From Lachnospiraceae bacterium (GTDB lineage Bacteria; Bacillota; Clostridia; Lachnospirales; Lachnospiraceae), in contig JAILKH010000015.1 of assembly GCA_024693925.1 (NCBI GenBank), positions 1 to 64,000 on the forward strand: a stretch of 64,000 bases of DNA, read 5' to 3'. Position 1 is the stretch's first letter. Each line of letters opens with the position of its first letter. The notes under the pieces are model-generated. The model searched no databases. It was given only the letters and a program-made list of their open reading frames with translations, and was not told the origin of the DNA. Made by a program: the position numbers and the translations under genes. Positions 8,426 to 17,157 of this stretch are shown here, piece by piece.

Positions 8426-9793
8426 ATGAAAATTATAATCGTCGGTTTGGGAAGAACAGGGACAACTCTTGTTAAAGCTTTATCCAACGAGCAATATGAT
8501 ATTACCGTGATCGATAAAGAACGCACATTAGTAGACAGGATTACGGATAAATACAACGTAAACGGAATTACCGGAAGTGGTGCCTCAAAAGAAACTCTGT
8601 CGTCAGCCGGCGCTGAAACTGCCGATGCGATCATAGCACTTACACATATAGATGAAATAAATCTGTTAAGCTGCATGCAGGCTAAAGCCCTTGGTACACG
8701 AAGAAGTGCAGCAAGACTATTATTACCTGATTTTGTCCATGAAGCAGATTCCTTAAAAAAACAATATAATATAGATTATTTTGTTAAGCCAAAGTCTGAC
8801 ATAGCAGAAGAAATATATAGAAATATAGGTATGCCCGGCTTTATGAAACTTGAAGGTTATTGGGGAGACCAAATACAGATAATCGATCTCAATATACTTA
8901 GTGACAGCCCCCTCCTTGGCAAAAGTCTTCTTGAAATAAAACGTTCTTTATCTCTGGATATGCTGGTTATCGCAGTTATCAGAAATGATAAGCTCTATAT
9001 TCCCGGAGGAGATTTTATTCTTATGAAAGGCGATAATATAAGCATAGCCGCCGCAAAAGAAGGTATCACAAAGACTTTAAAATCTCTGGGAATAACAAAG
9101 CAGGTAACAAAAAACATTGTTATAGTCGGAGGAGGAATTACCGGTGAGTATCTTCTCGAATTTCTAAAAAAGGACAAAAAGAATATAACTGTTCTTGAAA
9201 ATAATGTAAACCGCTGCAGGGAACTTATGCTCGATCATCCCGAAATCCGCGTGGCATATTCAGGCGGAGAAACCCTTGATGTTCTGGAAGAAGAACATAT
9301 TTCAGATGCAGATGCCATAATCTCTCTTACCGATAATGATGAAACAAACCTGGTAATAAGTATGTATGCCTGGTCTCTTAATATTCCATCCATAATTACC
9401 CGTGTGGACAAACCGGAACATGTCAGGCTGCTTCATAAAGTAAACATTGATATTACGGTTTCCGCAACAGAGCTTTCGGCTCTTAAAATGATGCGTTTTA
9501 TAAGAAATTACGAAATGGGAGATGCTCCCAACGAAATAGGTAAATTCTATAATATTGCCAATAATAAAGCTGAAGTAATGGAGTTCAATGTAACATCGGA
9601 TTACAAAGGACTTAATATTCCTCTAAAAAGCAAAACCATCAGGCTTCGTAAAAATATTCTTATAACTGCCATCTTAAGAAATGACAAACTGATCATTCCT
9701 TCAGGTGATTCCTGCCTTAAAGAAGGTGACCGGATCATTATAACTGCCGCCAAAAGCAATCAGATCCGTAATCTGAACGAAATACATATATAA
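8426..9793 (+). CDS. trkA: TrkA-type RCK nucleotide-sensing protein
   Basis: A 455-residue cytoplasmic gating subunit. The order is RCK_N, RCK_C, RCK_N, RCK_C. The first NAD-binding fold starts at residue 1 (IIIVGLGRTGTTL), the second near residue 230 (NIVIVGGGITGEYL). Each is followed by a TrkA_C module ending in GDNISIAA or GDRIIITAA. Double-lobed TrkA proteins normally gate TrkH/KtrB potassium channels using NAD(H) or ATP. Here the neighbour is a CPA1 antiporter and no TrkH is nearby. It may therefore control the antiporter or act on a TrkH encoded elsewhere. Its stop codon abuts the stop of the convergent efflux permease gene with no bases between. Confidence 0.88.
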   Translation: MKIIIVGLGRTGTTLVKALSNEQYDITVIDKERTLVDRITDKYNVNGITGSGASKETLSSAGAETADAIIALTHIDEINLLSCMQAKALGTRRSAARLLLPDFVHEADSLKKQYNIDYFVKPKSDIAEEIYRNIGMPGFMKLEGYWGDQIQIIDLNILSDSPLLGKSLLEIKRSLSLDMLVIAVIRNDKLYIPGGDFILMKGDNISIAAAKEGITKTLKSLGITKQVTKNIVIVGGGITGEYLLEFLKKDKKNITVLENNVNRCRELMLDHPEIRVAYSGGETLDVLEEEHISDADAIISLTDNDETNLVISMYAWSLNIPSIITRVDKPEHVRLLHKVNIDITVSATELSALKMMRFIRNYEMGDAPNEIGKFYNIANNKAEVMEFNVTSDYKGLNIPLKSKTIRLRKNILITAILRNDKLIIPSGDSCLKEGDRIIITAAKSNQIRNLNEIHI

Positions 9794-12094
9794 TTATTCA
9801 ACACCCTTAAGGGCGTCTACCATATCAATCGTCTTAACTTTGCCGGAAAACATAAAATTAACGGCAATGGATACAAGAAATGTACCGACTATTGAATACA
9901 TATACGTTGCAAATGATATTATCGGATACATATCCAATGTATCCGATACAGTGGTACATATTATATAAAGCATACCCCACCCGGCATACAGGCCCAAACA
10001 AATGCCGATAATTGTAAGCCAGATATTTTGTTTTTGCAATATATTTCTTATCCTCCCGGATTTAAATCCCAAAACCTTCAAAGTAGCAACTTCTCTTGTC
10101 TTTTCCACAAAAGAAAGAACCCCAAGATTATAAAGCACAACCACTCCCAAAAGCACCGCCGCAATCACCATTATATAAATCATTGCATTCATCATTTCCA
10201 TGGTCTCGGAAAATGCCGCTTTCATATCTGCTATATTTAAAACCGAAGAGATTTCATCTTCATCTATAATCTCCTTCGGCACACTTTTATTTGTAAGTAT
10301 TGCGGTAGGTTTAAAAGAATAATGCAAATCCTCATATACCGAACGATACATTGTTATTCCCTGTATGGACGGATCACGATATATCTGCAGTATTCTTGAG
10401 TACTGCCATTCATCATCCCCCACAAGATGCCATTTAACAAAGTCACCCTCTTTGACCTGTAACAGACCTGCCATTTTATTGGTCATGGCTATTCCGCTTT
10501 TATTAAGTTTTACCGGCTTTAAAGCTTTATCCTGAATATGAATATAATTACCCTTATCTATTATTGTTGCACTGCCGCTCTTTTTCACCTTGCCCGATAC
10601 AAATTCAACACTTGTTTCCTGTACCATCTGTCCTTTATATTTAACCGCTAGATCATAGGCATATCCAATATCCGCTTCCTGACTGAGTACTATCTTATTT
10701 TTCGCGGTCATAAGTTCACCGTACATCTTATCCATAAGACCATTTATGGAATCAAAACAGCCAAATCCACAGATCAAAAGCATTGAACATCCTACAACCC
10801 CCAAAATTCCCATAAAACTTCTCATCTTATTTCGAAGAATATCCCTTATATTCCATTGAGTGGAAAAATCAAGCATCAACCATAATTTGCTTTTTTCGAT
10901 CATTGTATGCTTTATTTTTTTTGGTGCCGGAGGCTTAAGTGTTACTGCCGGTGCATCTTTCAACTCCTTCCTGCATGAGAAAAAGCTTACGATCGCCGCT
11001 ATAATAACAGAAACAACTGTTACGGTCACATCAAGACCCGTAATAATTCCTCTAAGCCCGGGAACCAGATAGCTTCCGACAAAAAAACCAAGTATCCAGG
11101 GAGCAAGTACCGCATAACCAATAAAAGCTCCGATAATACAGCCCGCAGCGCTGATAACCAGACCGTATGATACATAGTGGAAGGTTATTGTCATCTTTGA
11201 AAATCCCAATGCTTTCAACGTTCCGATCTGTGTCCTCTGACTTGCGGTAACCCTGGCCATGGTTGTAACAATGCCGAGAAGGGCTATGGTGAGAAATACC
11301 GCCGAAAACATAATACCCATGGCCTTATGTTGTTTAACCTCCGAATCAAAAGTAGCAAAACTCAGATTCTGATTTCTGTCGGTTACAGCTATATCCTCCC
11401 GATCAAAAGCCTTCTCCAGTTTCTCCTTTAAGAGTATAATATTTTCCTCATCACTGATCTCTTCCTTTACATCTACAAGAAGCTGGTTGAAAATCATATG
11501 TTCCCGGTCCGGGTACATTATCTCGGACATAAACATAAGCGCACATTTTTCATAATTCGGATACATCATATCAGATTCCGAAACATAATAAACATATTCG
11601 GGACAATCAATCAGACCCTTTACTTCGGCATCAATATAAAGACTGTCTATCTTAACCCTGATAATATCTCCAACCCTAATATTATTATGAGTGGCAAACC
11701 ATTCCTGAAGCCATACTCCCTTTGAATCCTTAGTATAAGGTTCACCCTCATATAACATCATGGAACTTATATTATTGGTTGTGACAAAATTAATATATGC
11801 ATACGCATTATCATATTTTTCAACAGTTCCGGTAAGAGAAAGCCGTTTTTCAACATCTTCTATCCCACCGACTTTACGGGCCGTGCGGATATCATCATCG
11901 CTGAATCCCGCTCCCTGTATCCATATATCGCAAAGATTATATTTTTTATAATAATCATTTACGACTATCCCTGCTCCCGAACTTTCGGCATCCAATCCTA
12001 CAAAAACCAGCATTCCAAGTAATGACATTAAAAATATCGACACAAACTGGGTCTTATTCCCAAGCAGGTCTCTCCACATTTTTTTTATTAGCAT
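9794..12094 (-). CDS. FtsX/MacB-type ABC transporter permease
   Basis: A 766-residue permease with two FtsX modules: an N-terminal anchor helix (about 17-35), a large extracytoplasmic domain, and three helices near 255-390. A second anchor helix (about 425-450), a second outer domain and three more helices near 640-760 follow. This is the layout of Gram-positive MacB-like exporters fused head to tail. It is the third gene of the adaptor-ATPase-permease operon, 12 bases after the ATPase. Such systems export peptides, lipids or antimicrobial compounds; the substrate cannot be read from sequence. Confidence 0.87.
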   Translation of the reverse strand: MLIKKMWRDLLGNKTQFVSIFLMSLLGMLVFVGLDAESSGAGIVVNDYYKKYNLCDIWIQGAGFSDDDIRTARKVGGIEDVEKRLSLTGTVEKYDNAYAYINFVTTNNISSMMLYEGEPYTKDSKGVWLQEWFATHNNIRVGDIIRVKIDSLYIDAEVKGLIDCPEYVYYVSESDMMYPNYEKCALMFMSEIMYPDREHMIFNQLLVDVKEEISDEENIILLKEKLEKAFDREDIAVTDRNQNLSFATFDSEVKQHKAMGIMFSAVFLTIALLGIVTTMARVTASQRTQIGTLKALGFSKMTITFHYVSYGLVISAAGCIIGAFIGYAVLAPWILGFFVGSYLVPGLRGIITGLDVTVTVVSVIIAAIVSFFSCRKELKDAPAVTLKPPAPKKIKHTMIEKSKLWLMLDFSTQWNIRDILRNKMRSFMGILGVVGCSMLLICGFGCFDSINGLMDKMYGELMTAKNKIVLSQEADIGYAYDLAVKYKGQMVQETSVEFVSGKVKKSGSATIIDKGNYIHIQDKALKPVKLNKSGIAMTNKMAGLLQVKEGDFVKWHLVGDDEWQYSRILQIYRDPSIQGITMYRSVYEDLHYSFKPTAILTNKSVPKEIIDEDEISSVLNIADMKAAFSETMEMMNAMIYIMVIAAVLLGVVVLYNLGVLSFVEKTREVATLKVLGFKSGRIRNILQKQNIWLTIIGICLGLYAGWGMLYIICTTVSDTLDMYPIISFATYMYSIVGTFLVSIAVNFMFSGKVKTIDMVDALKGVE

Positions 12095-12106
12095 TTTTCT
12101 GTCCTT

Positions 12107-12940
12107 CTACCAGTTAACAACAGATGCATCTTTAGGAGAATCATTATGAACAACGCTTTCTATACCCCCGTTTTTAACTCTTATAACAGTATCGGCTATA
12201 TCCGCAAAAAAACTGTTATGTGTGACCATTACAACCGTTCGTTTTTTTTCACGGCTCATATCCTGGAGCAGCTTCAATACTTCCCGTCCCGTATCCGTAT
12301 CCAAGGCCCCTGTAGGTTCATCACACAGAAGCAATCGGGGATTCTTGGCTACGGCCCTGGCTATTGATGTTCTCTGCTGTTCTCCTCCGGACATCTGTGA
12401 CGGAAACTGATGCATATGTTCCGCAAGTCCAACCGCCGAAAGCGCCTCCTTCGGATCAGTGGTATCATTTTTGATATCTTTCATCAATGCCACATTCTCA
12501 TATGCCGTAAGTGTCGGGATCAGATTATAGAATTGAAAAACAACCCCAACATTCTGTGCCCTGTATTTAGTCAGGAGATTATCCGAAAACGTAGTCAGAT
12601 CTTCACCATCAAACCATATATGGCCCTCCGACGCCGAATCCATTCCCCCCAAAAGATTAAGTAATGTACTCTTTCCCGCCCCCGAAGGTCCCAGGATGAC
12701 CACCATTTCACCTTCATTTATAGTGAGACTTGCATCCTTAAGAGCATAGAACACATTTTCACCCTGATCATATTTTTTACTGACATTTTTAAATTCAATT
12801 AAAACCTTTTTTCTTTTTTTATTTTCTTTTGAAGCTGTTTTTAATTTTTTATTCTTATCAAGCGTTTTATCATTATCCAGGTCTATAATATCAACCTGTT
12901 CCGCTTCACTTTTTTTCTTGTCAAAAATATTCATTATCAT
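12107..12940 (-). CDS. ABC transporter ATPase, MacB/LolD type
   Basis: A 277-residue ATPase for the FtsX-type permease. A charged N-terminal extension of about 45 Lys-rich residues comes before the ABC domain. Walker A is GPSGAGKST, the signature is MSGGEQQR, Walker B is LLLCDEPTGALD and the H-loop is MVTHN, all intact. The start ATG overlaps the adaptor gene stop by 4 bp (ATGA), so translation is coupled. A second in-frame ATG two codons later is also possible. Confidence 0.9.
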   Translation of the reverse strand: MIMNIFDKKKSEAEQVDIIDLDNDKTLDKNKKLKTASKENKKRKKVLIEFKNVSKKYDQGENVFYALKDASLTINEGEMVVILGPSGAGKSTLLNLLGGMDSASEGHIWFDGEDLTTFSDNLLTKYRAQNVGVVFQFYNLIPTLTAYENVALMKDIKNDTTDPKEALSAVGLAEHMHQFPSQMSGGEQQRTSIARAVAKNPRLLLCDEPTGALDTDTGREVLKLLQDMSREKKRTVVMVTHNSFFADIADTVIRVKNGGIESVVHNDSPKDASVVNW

Positions 12941-14382
12941 TTACTTTCCGCCTTGGTTCCTACCTGTTCATCTGTAACCGCATCCGTAATCACAATATCG
13001 CCTTCCTTAAGTCCCAGAGTTATTTCAATGTATTCATCTGTCTCAATTCCCGTAGTTATATACTGTTTTTGAACCGTCCCATCCTTTATTATATAACAGT
13101 AATCGCCTTCATCATCTGCATAATAAGCTTCAAGAGGGATTACCAGAACCCCTTCTTTTTCCTCTGTGTATATTTTTACATCGGCTTCAAGACCTATATA
13201 TACCTTTTCATCCGGAGCATCAAATTTCACCGATACCGATACTTTTGCTTTATCGGAATTATCAGACTCGGCTATTCTTTTTATACCCGTGACACTTCCG
13301 GTATATCCGTTACCCGCAATATCAATATCCGCACGTTGACCGACAGCAATCTTACCAATATCAAATTTGGATATACCCACATCAACTTTCATATCTTTAC
13401 TGCTTTCCAGGGTAAAAAGCGGAGTCCCTTTAGTTACTACCGACCCGTTTTTAATATAGCTTTCCGTTACGATCCCATCATACTCAACCACAACTCCTTC
13501 TGTAGCCTTTGTCAGATTCTCTTCAGCTGTATCTACATTCAAAGCCGACAGCTCATATGAATTCTGAAGCTGCTCCTTTTGATAGGAATTTAATATCTGA
13601 TTTTCATATGTGTTTTTTAGTGTTGAAGTTTCTGTCCAGTTTCTTAATATATCCGACATCCAGTTACCGTTTATCACGGTTGTGGCATACTCTTCGGGAG
13701 ATAAGGTTGCCGGTGGCAATCCTGCCAGATCTGCTTGAAGATCCGCTACATCTTCGTTTAGGGTTTCAATTTCCGATACCAGCCTGTTTACTTCATTTAC
13801 ATCCTGATACATTTGGGCTTTTTCCAGTTCCAGGGTGAGTGAATTTATAGCACCCGTTTTATCCGCAATATCCTTATTGAGGCTCGCGGCAATACAATTA
13901 ATATCCCAATTTTCCTGATACTGGTCCTGGTTTACATAATCACTGGCCAGGCGGAACAATGCATATGTATTTTTATAAACCTCTATATCCGATTCGGCTT
14001 TATTATATTTTGCCTGATTACTTTCACTCTTTTTTACCTGACCGTACATTGTATTTTCTGCCGACTTTGCGGTAAGCTCGGCCTGATCTCTTAATGTGAT
14101 AAGATCTTCAAGATCGTAACCGACAACTCTTTGTCCTTTTTTCACTTCATCTCCGACAGATAATTCATAATAATTAACGGGAGCCGTAATATTGGAGTAA
14201 TAAGTCATAGTCTCCTCCCCATGTACGTCTCCCGTAGCTTCAACATTCTGAGCAATATTTTTATATGAAACCGTTCCCGTGCTGTAACCGACCGCTTTTC
14301 TCATAAATGCCGTTGTAAAAAAAAGCGAACCGCCCAATACTGCGATCAAGAGGGTTCCGACAATAATTTTTTTACCTTTCAT
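12937..14382 (-). CDS. MacA/HlyD-like efflux adaptor protein
   Basis: A 481-residue membrane-anchored adaptor for the ABC exporter downstream. It has an N-terminal membrane anchor (about residues 4-24), a split biotinyl-lipoyl region (APVNYYELSVGDEVKKGQ and later GIVTESYIKNGSVVTKG), a long coiled-coil hairpin between (about 80-280), and a beta-barrel and membrane-proximal part to the end. It links ATPase and permease to the outside of the wall. ATG at 14382 is chosen over a GTG at 14409 because GGAGG lies 9 bases before it. Its promoter carries a TTAGC-N4-GCTAA operator shared with flavodoxin and xylA. Confidence 0.87.
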   Translation of the reverse strand: MKGKKIIVGTLLIAVLGGSLFFTTAFMRKAVGYSTGTVSYKNIAQNVEATGDVHGEETMTYYSNITAPVNYYELSVGDEVKKGQRVVGYDLEDLITLRDQAELTAKSAENTMYGQVKKSESNQAKYNKAESDIEVYKNTYALFRLASDYVNQDQYQENWDINCIAASLNKDIADKTGAINSLTLELEKAQMYQDVNEVNRLVSEIETLNEDVADLQADLAGLPPATLSPEEYATTVINGNWMSDILRNWTETSTLKNTYENQILNSYQKEQLQNSYELSALNVDTAEENLTKATEGVVVEYDGIVTESYIKNGSVVTKGTPLFTLESSKDMKVDVGISKFDIGKIAVGQRADIDIAGNGYTGSVTGIKRIAESDNSDKAKVSVSVKFDAPDEKVYIGLEADVKIYTEEKEGVLVIPLEAYYADDEGDYCYIIKDGTVQKQYITTGIETDEYIEITLGLKEGDIVITDAVTDEQVGTKAESK

Positions 14383-14428
14383 AATAAAATTCCTCCATGA
14401 GTATGACACAGAAATACACGCCTGAAGG

Positions 14429-14442
14429 TTAGCCTTCGCTAA
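14429..14442 (-). promoter_or_regulatory. TTAGC-N4-GCTAA operator (efflux operon)
   Basis: An inverted repeat with arms TTAGC (14429-14433) and GCTAA (14438-14442). It lies 10 bases downstream of the -10 box of the efflux promoter, so it covers the transcription start region, as expected for a repressor site. The same element occurs before xylA and twice before flavodoxin. Confidence 0.7.
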
Positions 14443-14452
14443 TCTATGAAGT

Positions 14453-14480
14453 ATTCTATCATATCAATGGATTAAGTCAA
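14453..14480 (-). promoter_or_regulatory. Promoter of efflux operon
   Basis: Minus strand -35 TTGACT (14475-14480), 16-base spacer, -10 TAGAAT (14453-14458). Confidence 0.75.
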
Positions 14481-14585
14481 TATAGATTATGCACAAAGCC
14501 CCAGCCTGATTTTTTTTAAAAATCCGCCAAAATTATTTTAGATTACAAAATACATTATATATACACTAATTTAAAAGTCATTAAA

Positions 14586-14616
14586 ATATCCTCCTTACTT
14601 CACGTAAGGAGGATAT
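14586..14616. terminator. Strong hairpin after xylA
   Basis: A 13-bp perfect stem (ATATCCTCCTTAC with GTAAGGAGGATAT, loop TTCAC) downstream of the xylA stop on the minus strand. The sequence after it on that strand begins ATTTTAATG, so the T-run is weak. It may be a weak terminator or an mRNA-end stabiliser. One arm carries a ribosome-site-like AAGGAGG. Confidence 0.55.
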
Positions 14617-14660
14617 GTAAAAAAACCTAATGATCAGTCCGTAAAATCATTATTTTTCTT

Positions 14661-15980
14661 CTACTTGAAAAGAACATTATTAAGTACTTCTTCAAGATAT
14701 TCCTGACGTCCCGACCCCGGAAGCTCGGGTGCTTTCATATCGCAGGCATAATCACTTAATTCTTTAAGGGATGTACTTCCCTCACGTATCTTCTTACCTA
14801 TGCCATCATTATAACTTGCATATCTCTCTTTAACAAAATCATCAATCCTGCCGTCCTCAATAAGTTCGGCTGCCTTAACAAGGCCAAGTGCAAAGGTATC
14901 CATACCAAGTATAAATGCATGGAACATATCCTCATAAGTATAACTCGGACGACGATTCTTACTGTCAAAATTAAATCCGCCGGTAAGTCCGCCTGCTTTA
15001 AGAACTTCATACATACATAAAGTTGCATCATATACATTACAAGGAAATTCATCCGTATCCCATCCAAGTAAAGGATCGCCCTGATTTGCATCTACCGAAC
15101 CCAGCATACCGTTAATTGCGCTGATCCTCAATTCATGCTGGAAAGTATGCTGTGCCAGAGTAGCGTGATTAGCTTCGATATTCATCTTGAAATCTTTATC
15201 AAGACCATACTGTTTTAAGAATCCGATGGCTGTTGCAGCATCAAAATCATACTGATGTTTCATGGGCTCCTTCGGCTTAGGCTCGATATAAAAGTCTCCC
15301 GTAAATCCTATACTTCTTCCATATTCCACAGCCATCTTCATAAGTGCAGCTATATTTTCCTGTTCAAACTTAATATCTGTGTTAAGTAATGTCTCATAAC
15401 CTTCACGACCACCTCAGAATACATATCCGCGACCGCCAAGCTTAACCGTAATATCCAGCGCTTTCTTAACCTGTGCTGCTGCGAAACAAAATACATCGGC
15501 ACTGTTTGTGCTGCCGGCACCATTCATATATCTGGGATTTCCAAACATATTTGCGGTTCCCCATAAGCACTTAATATCGGTTCCTTCCATCTTTTCAAGA
15601 ATATAATCCGATAATTCATCCAAACGACGATTTGTTTCATTTATATCATCTGCCTCAGGAACAAGATCCACATCATGGAAACAGAAATATTTGATACCAA
15701 GCTTTTTCATAAATTCAAAACCTGCATCAACCTTAGCTTTGGCATGTTCCATCGTGCCCTGTGAAGAAGCTCCGAAAGACTTATCGGCAGTGCCTCTTCC
15801 GAACATATCAACGCCGGTAGCTCCAAGATTATGCCACCAGGCCATTGCAAATGAAAGATGTTCTTCCATTGTCTTGCCCATTATCTCTTTCTTTGCATCA
15901 TAATACTTGAATGCAAAAGGATTAGTACTGTCCTTTCCTTCAAACTTAATCTCGGGAATTCCTTTAAATATCTCGCTCAT
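14661..15980 (-). pseudogene. xylA: Xylose isomerase, interrupted by in-frame TGA
   Basis: The reading frame encodes a full-length class II xylose isomerase (D-xylose to D-xylulose; normally about 438 residues) over 440 codons, but codon 189 is TGA (15414-15416). The expected residue is the conserved Trp of YVFWGGREGYE. I checked the frame on both sides of the stop by hand: [18 protein letters not shown] continues without any shift. All else looks intact: [30 protein letters not shown] and GSVDANQGD with the metal ligands. The start has AGGAGG before ATG. One G-to-A change explains the break. Without readthrough the cell would make a 188-residue fragment. A re-start at the internal ATG at 15341 would give residues from about 214 on, lacking active-site parts. 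Confidence 0.9.
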
Positions 15981-16020
15981 TTTAACCTCCTGTACTGAAA
16001 TACATTCTATACTGCCAAAA

Positions 16021-16041
16021 TTAGTTTGTTGACTAAACTAA
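16021..16041 (-). promoter_or_regulatory. XylR-like operator of xylA
   Basis: An inverted repeat TTAGTTT-N7-AAACTAA just downstream of the xylA -10 box. The left side TTAGTTTGTT matches the half-site of Bacillus xylose operators, though the total length is 4 bases shorter. A ROK-family XylR would be expected to bind here, but none is encoded in the window. Confidence 0.65.
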
Positions 16042-16045
16042 TCAT

Positions 16046-16051
16046 ATTATA
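16046..16051 (-). promoter_or_regulatory. -10 box of xylA promoter
   Basis: A perfect TATAAT on the minus strand (reads ATTATA on +). No good -35 box is seen 16-18 bases upstream; that place is taken by the TTAGC-N4-GCTAA repeat at 16068-16081. Confidence 0.65.
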
Positions 16052-16067
16052 CTACAGTCTTTTAATA

Positions 16068-16081
16068 TTAGCTAGTGCTAA
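16068..16081 (-). promoter_or_regulatory. TTAGC-N4-GCTAA site upstream of xylA
   Basis: The same inverted repeat as before the efflux and flavodoxin genes. Here it lies over the -35 region of the xylA promoter and 10 bases past the end of the DUF3793 gene. Confidence 0.6.
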
Positions 16082-16090
16082 TTTACAAAT

Positions 16091-16666
16091 TTAAACGGAT
16101 TTTACCGTCATATCATAAATACTTCTTCCGGAATTAAATACTTTAAGATAAATACTCCTGCAGCGTTCGATCTTTTTAAAGTATTTTAAAGAAGATATTT
16201 CATCACAATACACCTTCCATATTCCGCAATATTTACAATTTTCACCGCGATTTCTGATAAATCCGAGAATATCTCCCAGGGGATACCCCAGAAATACCCC
16301 TATTTCATGAGGAAACTCTTTATCACTGCCAATCCTTTCTGCCAGAAAATCAACAGCCATACCCTCATCTTCCGGATGCCGGTACCCATGCAGGGCTAAA
16401 AATACTTTCACATTATTCTGTGCAAGGATCCTGCATAGTTCTGATTTTCTATATACGTATAACAGATAAAAATCATCCTTATAATTTAATAACTTTATAT
16501 AAACACCTTTTTTATTTAACTGTTCATTAACGCATCCGATCTTTTCTTTACAATCGGAAAAGGAAGAAAACCTGTAATTATACAGGTTTCCTACTTTAAT
16601 TCCCGCTAAAGTTGCGGCAGCATTATCAATTAAACTTAATTCAAACGACTGTCTCATCATGATCAC
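16091..16666 (-). CDS. DUF3793 family protein
   Basis: A 191-residue soluble protein of the clostridial DUF3793 family. It shows the typical opening ATLAGIKVGNLYNY, a central LLYVYR, the block FPHEIGVFLGYPLGDILGFI and the closing CGIWKVYCDE with nearby cysteines. Its molecular role is not known. Genes of this family often lie next to flavodoxin or iron-uptake genes, and this one does too. GTG at 16666 overlaps the flavodoxin stop by 4 bp (GTGA). ATGs two and three codons later are alternative starts without a clear ribosome site. Confidence 0.82.
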   Translation of the reverse strand: MIMMRQSFELSLIDNAAATLAGIKVGNLYNYRFSSFSDCKEKIGCVNEQLNKKGVYIKLLNYKDDFYLLYVYRKSELCRILAQNNVKVFLALHGYRHPEDEGMAVDFLAERIGSDKEFPHEIGVFLGYPLGDILGFIRNRGENCKYCGIWKVYCDEISSLKYFKKIERCRSIYLKVFNSGRSIYDMTVKSV

Positions 16667-17094
16667 GCATTAGCTACCGCTTTTCCAAGCTCTTTACAGG
16701 CAGCTATAGCATCCTCATCGGGAGCTTCCTGACATATAACTCCTTCATCGCCTGCAATTTTTGCTCCTGCTTTTGTCATTCTGTCTACCCAGTCTCTCAT
16801 CCACTGACCGTCTCCCCAACCGTAAGATCCGAATAAACCGACGGTTTTACCTGCTACAACAGACTCAGCTTCCGCTACAAAAGGCTCCATCTCGGACTCT
16901 TCAAGAACCTCATCTCCCATTGCGGGACATCCCATTGCAAATGCGGTAACATCCTTAAGATCCGCCACATTTGCTTCACCGGGCTGAAGAAATACCGGTT
17001 CTTTTCCCGCTTCCGTAATACCGTCTCCCACAGCCTGGGCCATTGCTCCGGTATTACCTCCCTGTGTCCAAAAGATTACATATACTTTATCCAT
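16663..17094 (-). CDS. Flavodoxin, short chain
   Basis: A 143-residue FMN electron carrier. The phosphate-binding loop is TQGGNTG (residues 10-16). Later loops that hold the isoalloxazine ring are AMGCPAMGDE and GSYGWGDGQWM. Flavodoxin replaces ferredoxin as an electron donor, usually when iron is short. The gene has AGGTGG before ATG and is followed by the overlapping DUF3793 gene. Its promoter carries two TTAGC-N4-GCTAA-type repeats, one across the -10 box, which suggests repression. Confidence 0.92.
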   Translation of the reverse strand: MDKVYVIFWTQGGNTGAMAQAVGDGITEAGKEPVFLQPGEANVADLKDVTAFAMGCPAMGDEVLEESEMEPFVAEAESVVAGKTVGLFGSYGWGDGQWMRDWVDRMTKAGAKIAGDEGVICQEAPDEDAIAACKELGKAVANA

Positions 17095-17136
17095 AATACG
17101 TCCACCTCTCTTGATATTTATTAAATCAATTACCGG

Positions 17137-17150
17137 TTAGCTAACGCTAA
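17137..17150 (-). promoter_or_regulatory. TTAGC-N4-GCTAA operator 1 (flavodoxin)
   Basis: Inverted repeat TTAGC-TAAC-GCTAA located just downstream of the flavodoxin -10 box, 21 bases (two helical turns) from operator 2. Confidence 0.72.
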
Positions 17151-17157
17151 TCAATAG

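Noticed and set aside
14798..15091. A 97-residue minus-strand frame inside xylA
   Set aside because: Shadow frame of the isomerase with unlikely composition and no ribosome site.
15414..15416. TGA read as tryptophan or selenocysteine
   Set aside because: Other genes here use TGG for Trp and TGA as a stop (several overlaps depend on it). The family has Trp, not Cys, at this place, and I see no SECIS-like hairpin right after it.
14661..15980. Two separate genes or a frameshift in xylA
   Set aside because: Codon-by-codon reading across 15341-15416 shows one continuous frame broken only by the TGA.
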